Assembly: GCA_033977485.1 (NCBI GenBank)
Contig: CM066991.1
Location: 129,661,999-129,725,998 of the forward strand
Length of the DNA: 64,000 nt
Origin: Hydrangea macrophylla
Lineage: Eukaryota; Streptophyta; Magnoliopsida; Cornales; Hydrangeaceae
Direction: 5' to 3'
Shown: positions 12,001-22,274 of the stretch, piece after piece
How the letters are laid out: each line of letters starts with the position of its first letter
Position numbering within the stretch: position 1 is the first letter of the stretch
Made by a program: the position numbers and the translations under genes
Notes under the pieces: generated by a model
Databases searched by the model: none
Told to the model about the DNA's origin: nothing
Seen by the model: only the letters and a program-made list of their open reading frames with translations

Positions 12001-14895
12001 ACCTCAATATCAATTTTATTGTTTGAGAAATAAATGTTTTGGGAACAGTGGATCAGGACTGTCCACTGTTCTTGAAAAAATCATAATTAAATCTACAAAA
12101 ATCATATGAAGCTCTATTTGGTGTCAAAAGAAAGCTATTTCATTGTAGTATATGATAAAAATAAACCCATGGACATTCTGTAATCACAAGGTTTCTGAAA
12201 AAGTGTTTTAAACAGACTCTGTTATTCTGGAAATTTGGTATCATTTGACAAATGAATGCAAAACATAATAGAAGTATAATAGAAGTTCATGAATCATGTT
12301 AACCAAGTTGATTTAAGCTTTTGATCTCTCATCCATTTATCCTAGGTGATTTCTAAACCAAGTTTTATTCATCAATTGTTGTTGAGTGATCAAGGTATGA
12401 CCATTTTGTATACATAATCATATTTGTAATTAAACTTAGAAAATTCCAGAATAGTTGTATCAACTTTAAACGCTTAGAAAACGATCCTAACTCGATCGTA
12501 TGCTCACGATTTTACATCGGCATATAGATATATGAGTTAGGAATCATCCCCAAAAAGCGGAACGTCGATAACTATTATAGATTTTCTGAAATTCAAGCAC
12601 AAAGAGACGATGTTCAAATCTGTCAACCGATTTCTCAACAATTTCTAAAAATAGTATATGAATCCTAAAAGCTCTCAAAACGGACCGGATGAAAGCTAAT
12701 TCATCAAAGTTTACCCAGAAAATTTGAAATCCATCAAACTATGGGTTTTGATGGACCAAATCTAATGGACAAAACCAATCTGCTTTGCTGAATTTTTATC
12801 TAGTTCATTTTAAAGTGTGAGGAAAACATTTTAGTGATAGTTGAAGCTTATTAGAGAGATCAAACTCATAGATCAACTTAATTATCATGATTCCCAATCA
12901 ATTTAGCCCTCAAGTTCTATGAAGAACTTTTAGATCAAGGATCAAAGGGACTTATAAATATCATGTTGGAGATGAAATTCAATAGGAATTCTAGGTAATA
13001 GGAATAATCAAGAGATAGGTATGAACATAGAAATCATCCTTCTCATAGATCATATTTCCAAACCATCATGGAATTCAAAATAGATATATGTATATATATA
13101 TATAATCATGTATGCATGAATCTAAACTAAAATTGAAGAATGAAACCAAAATTGAAAATCAAAGTGAAAAACAATCTCTAATTGTAAATTATCAATAAAA
13201 ATCAAAGAGATTTGGATCTAACTATGTGAGTGTGTGAAGAACATGAGAGGAAGAAGATGAGTGTTCTAATAAGTAGAAATAGAACTAAGTTAGATCCAAA
13301 TCTTATAGATCTATATATACAAAGTAGGAATTAGAGATGAACTATAGTGTTTACCTCTTGGAGGATTCTCAATTACAAGACCAAAATTGATTTGAAGATC
13401 TTCTTCTTCAAGTGTTATTCAAGTGTTCTTCAAGCACTCATCCATGGAAGTTGAGGGAGGCAATTGTTGTTCAAATTGTGGTCTAATTAGCCTAAGTTAA
13501 TCTAAATTCAATTCATAATTTTCTCTCTTTAGAATTCACCTAAATTGAAAGTATATTCAAAGTATACTTATCTCTCTTGTATGTGCTTCTATGTGTGTTT
13601 GTATCTCCAAGTATATTCAAGTGTATCTCTTCCAAGTGTCTAGTGTGTTAAGATGTGATCTCATATGAGATGTATGAGATCTTATATAGAGTTTTGAAGA
13701 CTTAGCTCTTAAGTTTCAGGGTTAAAACAGGATTTTTAGAGCTTAAAAGAGGGTTAAAATGGCCATTTCGGAGCCTAAACGCAATTTCCAGGCAATTTCC
13801 TCGCAGTGGGAAGCTTCTAGAAGGGTCTGGAACTCAAAAAGCTCCGTGGAGGACACAAATGGAAGTGGCGGTTATGGTGGGACCCGCCACCCCCATACCC
13901 AAAACCGCCACTTACTATTCTTGCTCCTCTGGTCACCCACAAACCCTGTTTCAAAAATCACGTGCACTGCTTTTCCAGATTTTTGTAAAAATGCTTTTTG
14001 GTGTCCGAAATCGTCCGTTTACGTACCGTTGGAAAGCTGTCAGGTTGAATTTCAATATAAAAATATTTCCAGAGGTTTTATAATGAGAATTGAAGTCCAA
14101 TTGAAGTCCGGAAGTCCTCCGGAACTTTCGTCGTCTTTTTGAAATCAAATGACGTCTTTTCCAAAATTGCTTTCAAATGTGCGTCGATTTCGAACTTTTC
14201 TTTAAAATTGAATCTCTGGATACCTAGAATACTGCGTTTAGAACACTTAATGTTCATATAACCCTGAGAGAATATGAATTCTGAGAGATGATTTTGACAA
14301 AACCGGGATTTATCCATGGAAAAGGGCTTTTCTGAGCTTGAAGTCACTTTCCGAAGTCCGATCTTCTGATTGTGTGGAATCCAGTACCTTCCACGGGGTA
14401 CTTTTCATCATCGAATCCTCCAAGACGTTGTCCACCCTAAATCCTATCAGTGTGGTCAAAATTGGGTGTCTACAGTACCCAATTCTTTAATGAGTGTTTG
14501 TCTAAGTTCCGTATGAGTCCCAACGTGGGTCTCAAATATTTTGTGAAATTGCTATCGCGCCTACTGATTATGAACCTTTTTCAGTTATTCCCTTATTTGG
14601 GTATCCAAATTAATTCCAAATGCTACACATATATCAACATGTAATATGAAGACATTTAAACAAATATTCATGTAATCACATAAATGCACTTAATCACGTA
14701 AAATGCATTTTTTTTATTAAGGCCCTTCAGTGGGTCTCACTTCCAAACATGTCCCTCTTTTCAACTAGTGTCCTTTACTGAACACTTTTCACGGGTGAGT
14801 CCAAGCCTCCCCTTAATCCATTTTATACACTAATTATATTAATTACTGCATATAAAAAATAATAATTTACCCGTTCTCCGGGTACGGGTGTTACA
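9041..14895 (-). mobile_element. Inverted solo LTR of a sister Ty3/gypsy family, itself interrupted
   Basis: On the plus strand it starts TGTCACACCCCAACCC and ends GTACGGGTGTTACA, the reverse complements of the LTR ends of the host element. Without the inner insertion it is about 2.36 kb, nearly the same as the host LTR, and it also has four GGATCGATCC 10-mers (9334, 9357, 9407, 9429). It is therefore a related LTR family on the minus strand. No internal region is present, so it is a solo LTR left by LTR-LTR recombination. The flanks GCCAG and GCGGT are a poor duplication, perhaps decayed from a shared GCCGG. Confidence 0.85.
10982..14474 (-). mobile_element. Very long solo LTR (Tat/Ogre-like, tentative) inside the inverted LTR
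   Basis: About 3.49 kb with TG...CA ends. On the minus strand it begins TGTAGACACCCAATTTTGAC, a start I associate with large Tat/Ogre-type plant LTRs, and ends GCGACGGTCCACA. The flanks CTACC (10977-10981) and GTACC (14475-14479) match in four of five bases, consistent with a worn 5-bp duplication. The short ORFs inside, such as 13759-14142, show no family signature. A sequence comparison with Ogre LTRs would decide the lineage. Confidence 0.72.
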
Positions 14896-16090
14896 GCGGT
14901 GACGCCTTCGGGGTCACAAGAGAGTGTGTGTTGCGCTACATGCGCACCAAAAGTGAGAAAGATCCGGGGTGAAAAGGACCCGGGGGTGGTGGTTGGAATG
15001 ACTTAACTTTCCGGAAATCATTTTTTTGTTGTTTATAATGATTGTTGCATTTGCAACATTCCAATAGCATGATTAGTTCCCTCACTAAGCGAAAGCTTAA
15101 ACGAAAATATATTTTCTGTTGTGATTATTGAATAACCATCGCAAGTATGATGCGGGAAGAGGAGATAAAATGATCCGCACGACGGGTTGGGCGTGGGGGT
15201 TGTGAGATGTGTTTCATGTTCATATGTATAGATGTTTTGGTTTGGTTGTAATCCTTACACTTCAAGTGTTGTAAATAACTTGTGTTTTGAGAATACTAGT
15301 GACAACTTGTGTTTTGAGAATACTAGAGTCAACTTGTGTTTTGAGTAGTAAGGGGTCTTTTGGTATAAATTGCACTTGCAAGTCACATATTATGTATATT
15401 GGAAAGAAAACTTGGAGTTGTAAGTAACTTTGGTTGTCAATTGAACTTAGTATTATTCGGTTGAGAAACTATGCAAGTGTTGGGTTAAAATGTGGATTTT
15501 AATATAAGCGCATGATCCTAGGGAGGATTTGGTGCGTTTGATTGTTGTATCATGTGTACATAACTTGTGTGAATGTTGGGAAGAACATAGAAATGTGTTT
15601 GAGATGTTCCTTTAAAGTCCCATAAAGTTTGGTGAAGTTTAGAGATGATTTGGACATGTAAAAATGATGTTTTTTAGCAGTAGGGAGCTGATCTGCAGAA
15701 GCTGGATCGATCCGGCCTTTCCGCGGATCGATCCGCCCCTTCCCGGGGGACTTTCTGCCTAAAAATGGCCTTACGGATCGATCCGGCCTTAAAGGGCGGA
15801 TCGATCCGGCCCTGCTTTTGGCTGGTGTCCACTTTTACGAAAAATAACATATCTCCTTCTACAAAACTCGGATTTTTTTTTTGTGTTAAAACCGAGACTC
15901 AAAAACCCATCTTTTGCTGTAAATTTTGAATATACTTATTTAATGATAATTTTGCCCTTGGGACTGTTTTGTGTCACTAAAGCTGTTTTATAAGGTCAAA
16001 TTTGTGTTTTCTTAATAAATTAAGGGTGATTTGGCGTGTATGCTTTGTTACACGTGTCCTAATCCATCCGAGGTGAATTGGGGTGTGACA
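14896..16090 (+). repeat. 3' LTR of the Ty3/gypsy element, second part
   Basis: Resumes the LTR at GTGACGCCTTCGG and runs to GGGGTGTGACA at 16090, followed by the ACTAC duplication. Together with 7900-9040 it restores about 2.33 kb, equal to the 5' LTR. Perfect GGATCGATCC 10-mers lie at 15705, 15725, 15775 and 15798. Confidence 0.92.
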
Positions 16091-16261
16091 ACTACCGTTT
16101 GGTAGGATAGCTTTATGACTTTGCCTTCTAATTTAAATGGACAATAAAAATCCATGCAAACTTATTTAAATGGGGCGTAAAAGTAATTTTACTATGAGGG
16201 CGCTCAAGTGACATAAGACTTTTTTGAGGAAATACTTAAGATAAGGTTAACATTTCCATAT

Positions 16262-16287
16262 GCATACATACATACATACATACATAC
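16262..16287. repeat. (CATA)n microsatellite
   Basis: Six or so tandem CATA units. The rest of 16096-16463, between the retrotransposon and the last exon of the DUF1666 gene, holds nothing recognisable. Confidence 0.9.
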
Positions 16288-16463
16288 ATGTACAGCATTC
16301 ATCACAAAACATGAGAATGAATTGAAAAAGGATTCCTAACACCATAGAGGAGTATCTTTTATCCATCACAAAACAAATAGAGAGAGATGGAAAAAGGTTT
16401 CCCTTGCAATTTAGTGACAATATTTCTAGCCAATTCCATCTTTTCCTTTGAAGCTAAAAACTA

Positions 16464-19193
16464 TTAACAAGGAAAAAGGATGGGTGAAGGATCTCTCTGC
16501 AGCTTGCCATCCGATAAATCTAGTTTTTTCATCTTTTCTTCACACCAAAACAACTGCTCCATGCTAATCCTCACCATTCTTAGGACCCTTGATATGACTT
16601 TGATATCAATGAGACCTAAAAACAGCTCCACATCCTCCTCCTGTGCTCCAGGCCAAGATTTCCCTTTCCAACTTTTCTTCTTTTTCCGCATTTCTTTCAG
16701 TTTCATCTCTCTCTGCAGTATAAGGCGACAAACAGCGTGTAAAACACAGTCATCAACCATAGAAAGAATTACAGAGTGTCTTTTTTTTTTTTAATGCAAC
16801 TCTCAAGTGTTTTGAAATCAATATCCCCAAAGTATTAGCAGATTTTTACGACACATTTCAACAATTTTTGCAATCAAAAACTAGTTCAATGCCCTCCAGG
16901 AATTTAATCTACTGTGCCTACAATGGGTTGGTTAAAAGAAGAATAGAAATCGATAATAAAACTAGTTCCTGTCTCAGACGATCAAGGGTTTGCAAAAAAA
17001 AGTCATTTAAGCTCGTCTGCATATATATATATATATATACAGTCCCCTTCTGGTGCGGGATCCCGCACCATAAGAAGGTGCGGACTTCTTTCGTGGCCGT
17101 TGGATCATCATTAAAGACGGTGAAATGACAAAAATACCCTTAATAAAACGATGATCCAACGGCCACGAAAGAAATCCGCACCTTTATCTGGTGCAGGATC
17201 CTGCACCAGAAGCTCCCCGTATATATATATATATTCTTTACTGAGTTTTACGACTGATCTGAATTATTCTCAATTATACATCACTTTAGTTGGTTAAGTG
17301 AATAACTTGTTCAGTAGAAGATTTGAAATCATTTTGGTCTATCCCTCATCAAGTATTGAGCTGTAACATACAACCTCAGCTAGAAACACCAAATCTATGC
17401 GATCAACTTACAATGGAAGGTTGGAGGATGTTTAATTTCATCCAAGTGTATAGAAACACTATCAAAGTACTAGTGCTTATTCAACCATATAATGTTTTAA
17501 TGCATACACGAACACATTTATCATATTATGATTTAGAAACAATACGTGGTATATTCTGGTCTGATCGGCTGACGATTAGAGATCATACTCTCTAATTCTT
17601 TTGGAATTATATCTTAATTACATAATCAGCCAATATTGAGTCATATAAATGGGATGCACTTCTGATCGAAAAAGAAATAAATGGGATGCAGTTGAAGTTA
17701 AGTTACAAAATAATTTTAAAAATTAAATAAATTGGAAGGCAAGCTAGATTTTCATCAGTGGAGTTTTATGTTGGCAAGATGTTGTTCATGGGAAAAAATG
17801 CATTATAAAAGTGATACAATTGAATAGTAACAGTAAGAGTAGAAAATGGATGATTGAGCTTCACCTTCTCAAGAGAGGATTGAACTTGTTGGAGAGGGGT
17901 AGCCATCTGGTTTTGACCTCCGAATAAAGTACGAACAGTATTTGTTTTTTTCTTGTCCATCTTTAGAAATAGGTAGAAAGTCACGATTGAGCTCTGAATT
18001 ATCCTAATCATATCTGGGGCGAGTACCAGGTAATCTGATTCTCCTCCTCTCTCTTTCTTATCCGAACCTAACATTTTTAATGAAATTAACAAACTTACAA
18101 GAGCTATAACACTGAAAACCAAAAATAAGTAGTTCTACATTCACGAGAATAAAAATGTTTAAAAACACAGACAGAGCAAGTAAATTCGCTTTACGTTGCA
18201 TTATATATATATATATATATATTTTGCTAAGAGGTTGCGATATAGAATAACAGTGAAAAAAGCCAAAAACTCTGCTATGTGGCGAAAAAACAAAGCAAGA
18301 CAATCTGGGCTCAAGCTCCATTCGAGTCATGACATTCACTCCCTCAGCTCCCTTTACAGCATGTTTGGCACGAGGGAAGAGGGGAAAGGAGGGTGGAAAG
18401 GAAGCCTCTTCCCTCCAGGCCGACAAATTCTTCCAAAAGTGGACAGATTGGAAGAGAGAAAAACTTACTTCCTCTTTTGACTTTTTTGCCCTTCAAAGAA
18501 AATGACAATTTTCCTACGTGAGGTAGAATATTAACACAAAAAATATTTCATTCTTTCCCTCCATCCTTCTTATTTAACCAAACATAAGGAGGGAAGACAG
18601 ACCCCTTCCTATCCCTAGAGAATACCTCTTCCATTCCCTTCCTTCCATTTTCCATCCCTCCTACCAAACACAGCAGAGAAGAAGGTAAAGGGGATAACAT
18701 ACTACAGATTATCATGACTGATGGGAAATTTCAACATTTCCAAGACATGACCGAAGTTGTACTTTATCAATATCTCCACATAATTTACCTTGTGCCAGAG
18801 GTACTTGAAGCAGTTTAGGCAATGCAATTCTCTTTCGAGCATAAATTGCTGCCCTGAGACCCTGCTCAAAAGGTTCATTTTCAATATATCTTTGCAACAA
18901 AACCTGGAACTGCTGAAACTGCTGAGCACTTTGGCTGTAACAGGTCGGGCTTTCAGGTTGGCAAGAGATTTTCTGGCTCAACTGTGTGTACTGGAAGTGA
19001 AGTGCCTCCCAAGTCAAGCAAACTTGAGCCACATAAGCTGTCTCAAGATCTTGATATGGGTCATTCCCTGGCTGCTTAAGGTGCTCAATTTCCTGTTCGG
19101 TTTCTTCATTTCTTTTCAGAGAAAGGCAGCGGAATGGGGAAGTAAGCTTCTTAGAAGCAGATCTTGGCGACGGAGTTGAAGGCATATGGAAGC
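16464..19193 (-). CDS. DUF1666 family protein, C-terminal exons
   Basis: Three exons on the minus strand join in frame. Exon 18789-19193 starts after a TTACAG acceptor and ends at GCACAAG/GTAAAT. Exon 17865-18067 starts after ATGTTAG and ends GAGAAG/GTGAAG. Exon 16464-16712 starts after CTGCAG and ends with the stop. The joined frame gives at least 282 residues from the Met at 19185. Diagnostic stretches are NDPYQDLETAYVAQVCLTWE, QQFQVLLQRYIENEPFEQG, LAPDMIRIIQSSIVTF, the basic KKKKSWKGKSWP, LGLIDIKVISRVLRM, and the C-terminal LQRDPSPILFPC. These match plant DUF1666 proteins, of unknown function (Arabidopsis At3g20260 type, from memory). Family members are longer, and the exon begins in phase 2, so N-terminal exons are expected upstream; I could not find them before the gap at 21108. 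Both introns hold MITEs. Confidence 0.88.
17040..17219. mobile_element. Hairpin MITE with palindromic ends, in the last DUF1666 intron
   Basis: An inverted-repeat element of about 180 bp bordered by (TA)n on both sides. The arms pair GTGCGGACTTCTTTCGTGGC with its complement near 17160-17182. Each outer end also contains its own palindrome: TGGTGCGGGATCCCGCACCA at 17051-17070 and TGGTGCAGGATCCTGCACCA near 17190-17209. No transposase. It could fold into one long hairpin in the pre-mRNA. Confidence 0.85.
18358..18677. mobile_element. MITE-like element in a DUF1666 intron
   Basis: Imperfect terminal inverted repeats: GCATGTTTGGCACGAGGGA at the left, and the reverse complement of the right end reads GTGTTTGGTAGGAGGGA. 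The interior near each end is rich in purine or pyrimidine runs. About 320 bp, no coding capacity. The target duplication is not clear. Confidence 0.55.
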
Positions 19194-20154
19194 CTGTAAC
19201 ATGAACAGGACCTTAACATGTGGCAAAGATTTATGGATTCTAATAATACCAGAAAAGCCAACTTGAAACAAAGAAAAATAAGGAGAGAGAGGAAGAGAGA
19301 ATAACAGAGCCGAGAAACTGCATAAGATGAAAAGGAAAGTTGATCACTCCCCAAGGATCTCAATAATTACAACGTGAAGTCGCGTACAAAATTAACTGCA
19401 TTTGAAGAAAGAAGGAACTTAATAACACCAACAATATCAACATGACCAATATATTTCTAAGCTGGTTAACAAATGGAGCATCACAGGATTTTAGGATACA
19501 AATCATGGTTTTCATGTGATGAGGTGTTTAACCTATGTTTGGGGTAATTCAAAGAGGAATGGGAAGACAAAACAGACGAAAAGTTAATTTTGAAATTAAT
19601 GGCACGACCTGCACGACATCACTCTGGCGAAGCTAAGAAGAGATTGTATCTTGATTAGCCATATCTCCTAAAACAATAAAAGTGATCCATCTGAAATAAG
19701 CCAGCATCAACACGCCTGCCACAAAGGATAACAATTTCAAACATGACTAGGCTACAGGATATTTAATGCTCCCACTAGAGAAAGATTGAGCAAGAGATGT
19801 CAACCGCACAAGTGAGAACACAACTTCCATTCAAATATCCTTCGAAACTTGATAATGTGACAATTTATGATTGGCCTAGTTGAGCACAACAACTAAAAGC
19901 AAAAAGAACTAGTAAATAAAGCAAGTCCATCCAACTTGAACGTTAAATGCTAAAGTTTGTTTTCCTACTACTACCGAATTCTAACCAACCCAAATACAAC
20001 AAAAGGTAGTTTTGGGCCAACAATCTGAAAAGAACTAATAGCCACCCACAAAAAAGATTATTTATGTCACAAGGCTCCGGAGAACTAATCTCGGACTTAT
20101 AAACTCACAATTTGATCAGACTTCTTGGAGCCCAAAACAGAGCCAACACAATTA

Positions 20155-20345
20155 TTTTTTTTCCCTGGTGATGAGGAACCCTCCAAGGCCGGGCCAAAAG
20201 ACGCAACCCCTACATGATAAACCCTGGCTGGATGGCCCCTGCATGCTACTCAACAACAAGTAATAGAGGGCATAGTTCGAACTGTGGACCTGTTGGAGCT
20301 ACCTCCCAGGTCCTTATCACTCAGCCACTACCCCTGAGGGTACCG
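20155..20345 (-). mobile_element. tRNA-derived SINE
   Basis: On the minus strand the element begins with a box-A-like TAGTGGCTGAGTGATAAGG, has a box-B-like GTTCGAACT about 45 bases on, and ends in an A run of eight or nine. Direct repeats CACAATTA at 20147-20154 and 20346-20353 flank it. Internal Pol III boxes, A tail and target duplication together make a SINE; the family is not known to me. Confidence 0.75.
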
Positions 20346-20377
20346 CACAATTAATTGGTACTCGTAGTGTATTGCAT

Positions 20378-21107
20378 TGTTAAGCAATTAGTTGACCAAG
20401 TTAATTACAAATTCCAACTATATCTTAATCTAGAAAATACAATCTCTTATTTGGATATATTCCCTTAGGGCTATGAAGGGGTGTGACTTTTGGTATTCAG
20501 ACGGCTAGCATTTATTATCTACATCTGTATTGGAGACTTTCTTGTATCTCTAGGTTCTATATGTACTCCTCTAGTGAAGTAATAAGCTACAGAAAATGCC
20601 AATTTACAATTCTTAACATGGTATCAGAGCAGGTAATTCCTACGAAGTCTCTCTTTCAGTCTTCCGCTTAGCCCGCGGGCTCGTGCACACTACAACTCAC
20701 CTTTCTTCATGTGATCTTGGAGCTTTAGGCAAGTATGATATGTTTTTCTTTACAGACTCTCAAGAGGGGACACACGTGGACAGAGCCACCTGTGAGGGGT
20801 CGCACATGGACAGAACCGCCCATGAGGGGCTGCACATGGACGGAACCACCCAAGGGGAGGAAGCAGACATAATCAATTGTGCACAAGGTGGAATTTCGTA
20901 AAGAGAATAGTTTGGTACAGATGGTCTTCCATATTCAGTTTCCAAGTTGGACACTTCAAAAAGGTTTCACTGTGCCAACTTGAGGGGAGTGTTGAAGATA
21001 GCACAAATTTGGAGTAGATATTCAAAGATTGAGTAGAGTCTTAGGATATGAGGGGGCATGACTTTTGGTATTCAGACGGCTAGCAACTATAATCTACATC
21101 TGTATTG
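20378..21107 (+). mobile_element. Copia-type TRIM / deletion derivative running into the gap
   Basis: The left LTR (20378-20618, TGTTAAGC...CTTAACA) is followed at once by TGGTATCAGAGC (20619-20630), a perfect Met-tRNA primer site. The internal part is only about 370 bp, ends with a short purine run TGAGGGGAG, and a second LTR starts at 20990 (TGTTGAAGATAG). The shared part includes GACTTTTGGTATTCAGACGG. The second LTR is cut by the assembly gap. The internal part has a possible 72-residue ORF (20683-20901) with a tenfold-residue repeat but no gag or pol. Size and layout fit a terminal-repeat retrotransposon in miniature. Confidence 0.82.
20767..20855 (+). repeat. Threefold 30-bp tandem repeat inside the TRIM
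   Basis: Three imperfect units containing CACATGGACAGAACC. If read in the frame of 20683-20901 they encode EGTHVDRATC, EGSHMDRTAH and EGLHMDGTTQ, so the period is a whole number of codons. No known domain. Confidence 0.8.
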
Positions 21108-21607
21108 NNNNNNNNNNNNNNNNNNNNNNNNNNNNNNNNNNNNNNNNNNNNNNNNNNNNNNNNNNNNNNNNNNNNNNNNNNNNNNNNNNNNNNNNNNNNN
21201 NNNNNNNNNNNNNNNNNNNNNNNNNNNNNNNNNNNNNNNNNNNNNNNNNNNNNNNNNNNNNNNNNNNNNNNNNNNNNNNNNNNNNNNNNNNNNNNNNNNN
21301 NNNNNNNNNNNNNNNNNNNNNNNNNNNNNNNNNNNNNNNNNNNNNNNNNNNNNNNNNNNNNNNNNNNNNNNNNNNNNNNNNNNNNNNNNNNNNNNNNNNN
21401 NNNNNNNNNNNNNNNNNNNNNNNNNNNNNNNNNNNNNNNNNNNNNNNNNNNNNNNNNNNNNNNNNNNNNNNNNNNNNNNNNNNNNNNNNNNNNNNNNNNN
21501 NNNNNNNNNNNNNNNNNNNNNNNNNNNNNNNNNNNNNNNNNNNNNNNNNNNNNNNNNNNNNNNNNNNNNNNNNNNNNNNNNNNNNNNNNNNNNNNNNNNN
21601 NNNNNNN
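21108..21607. other. Assembly gap of exactly 500 N
   Basis: The round length suggests a placeholder, not a measured size. The left border is inside a copia-type LTR and the right border is inside the last exon of the AWPM-19 gene. ORFs crossing it are artefacts. Confidence 0.99.
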
Positions 21608-21670
21608 ATCATTATGATTTCTAGAGCCCGCTGCATATCAATTCAATATATAGATTATAATCATAGTCAT

Positions 21671-21715
<45 letters not shown>

Positions 21716-22239
21716 TAGCAATTTAGTCCTTCAAAGACTTTTTGCTGTGATAATTTTTCTTTTTAATTATCCTTAATTAAAATCGATTATTTTTACTTGT
21801 CCTTAATTGGAATCATTTAATAGTCGAGAGCTTAAACGATGCAATTCATAGTAGAGCAACTAAAAATAACATTTTGTAGAAAATACATATATACTCTACT
21901 CGACGCTAAATATTTTTGCATCGTTATGAAAATGAAAGGTTGCTTACCAAGTTTGAATCTGTCCACCCTAGCTGAATCTCTTTGCATGCCAATCTGCAAG
22001 AAATTTATTAATGGAGTTTGTTTATAACATTATATATAAATGGAAAATGATAGATGCACAACAAAAACTCACAACCAATTGCACAACCTGCTTAAAATTA
22101 TTGGACTTCGTGTTGAAAAAGCTGTACATCCCTCTTTTTTTGTCTTTTTGTGTGTACAGCTTTTTTAGCACGAAGTCCAACAATTTTAAGCAGGTTGTGC
22201 AATTAATTGTGGGTTTTTATTGTGCATCTATCATTGCTC

Positions 22240-22274
<35 letters not shown>

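Larger units (their letters stand above)
841..16095 (+). mobile_element. Ty3/gypsy chromovirus (Tekay/Del-like), full length but decayed, with nested insertions
   Basis: A complete LTR retrotransposon. Two LTRs of about 2.3 kb start TGTAACACCCGTA and end GGTGTGACA, and the whole is flanked by a perfect 5-bp target duplication ACTAC at 841-845 and 16091-16095. The internal part has a Met-tRNA-type primer site, gag, protease, reverse transcriptase, RNase H, integrase, a chromodomain-like tail and a polypurine tract, in Ty3/gypsy order. Long LTRs plus the C-terminal chromodomain-like region suggest the Tekay/Del chromoviruses. By eye the first 200 bp of the two LTRs differ by several percent, so the insertion is old. 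Many stops and frameshifts break the coding region. The 3' LTR is interrupted by another element at 9041-14895. Confidence 0.95.

Noticed and set aside
13759..14347. ORFs of 127 and 89 residues
   Set aside because: Inside the 3.5-kb solo LTR, overlapping on opposite strands, with no recognisable family.
21058..21718. Long ORFs crossing 21108-21607
   Set aside because: They consist of N translated as X. Only the end of the minus-strand one (RALEIIM) is meaningful, as the AWPM-19 exon start.
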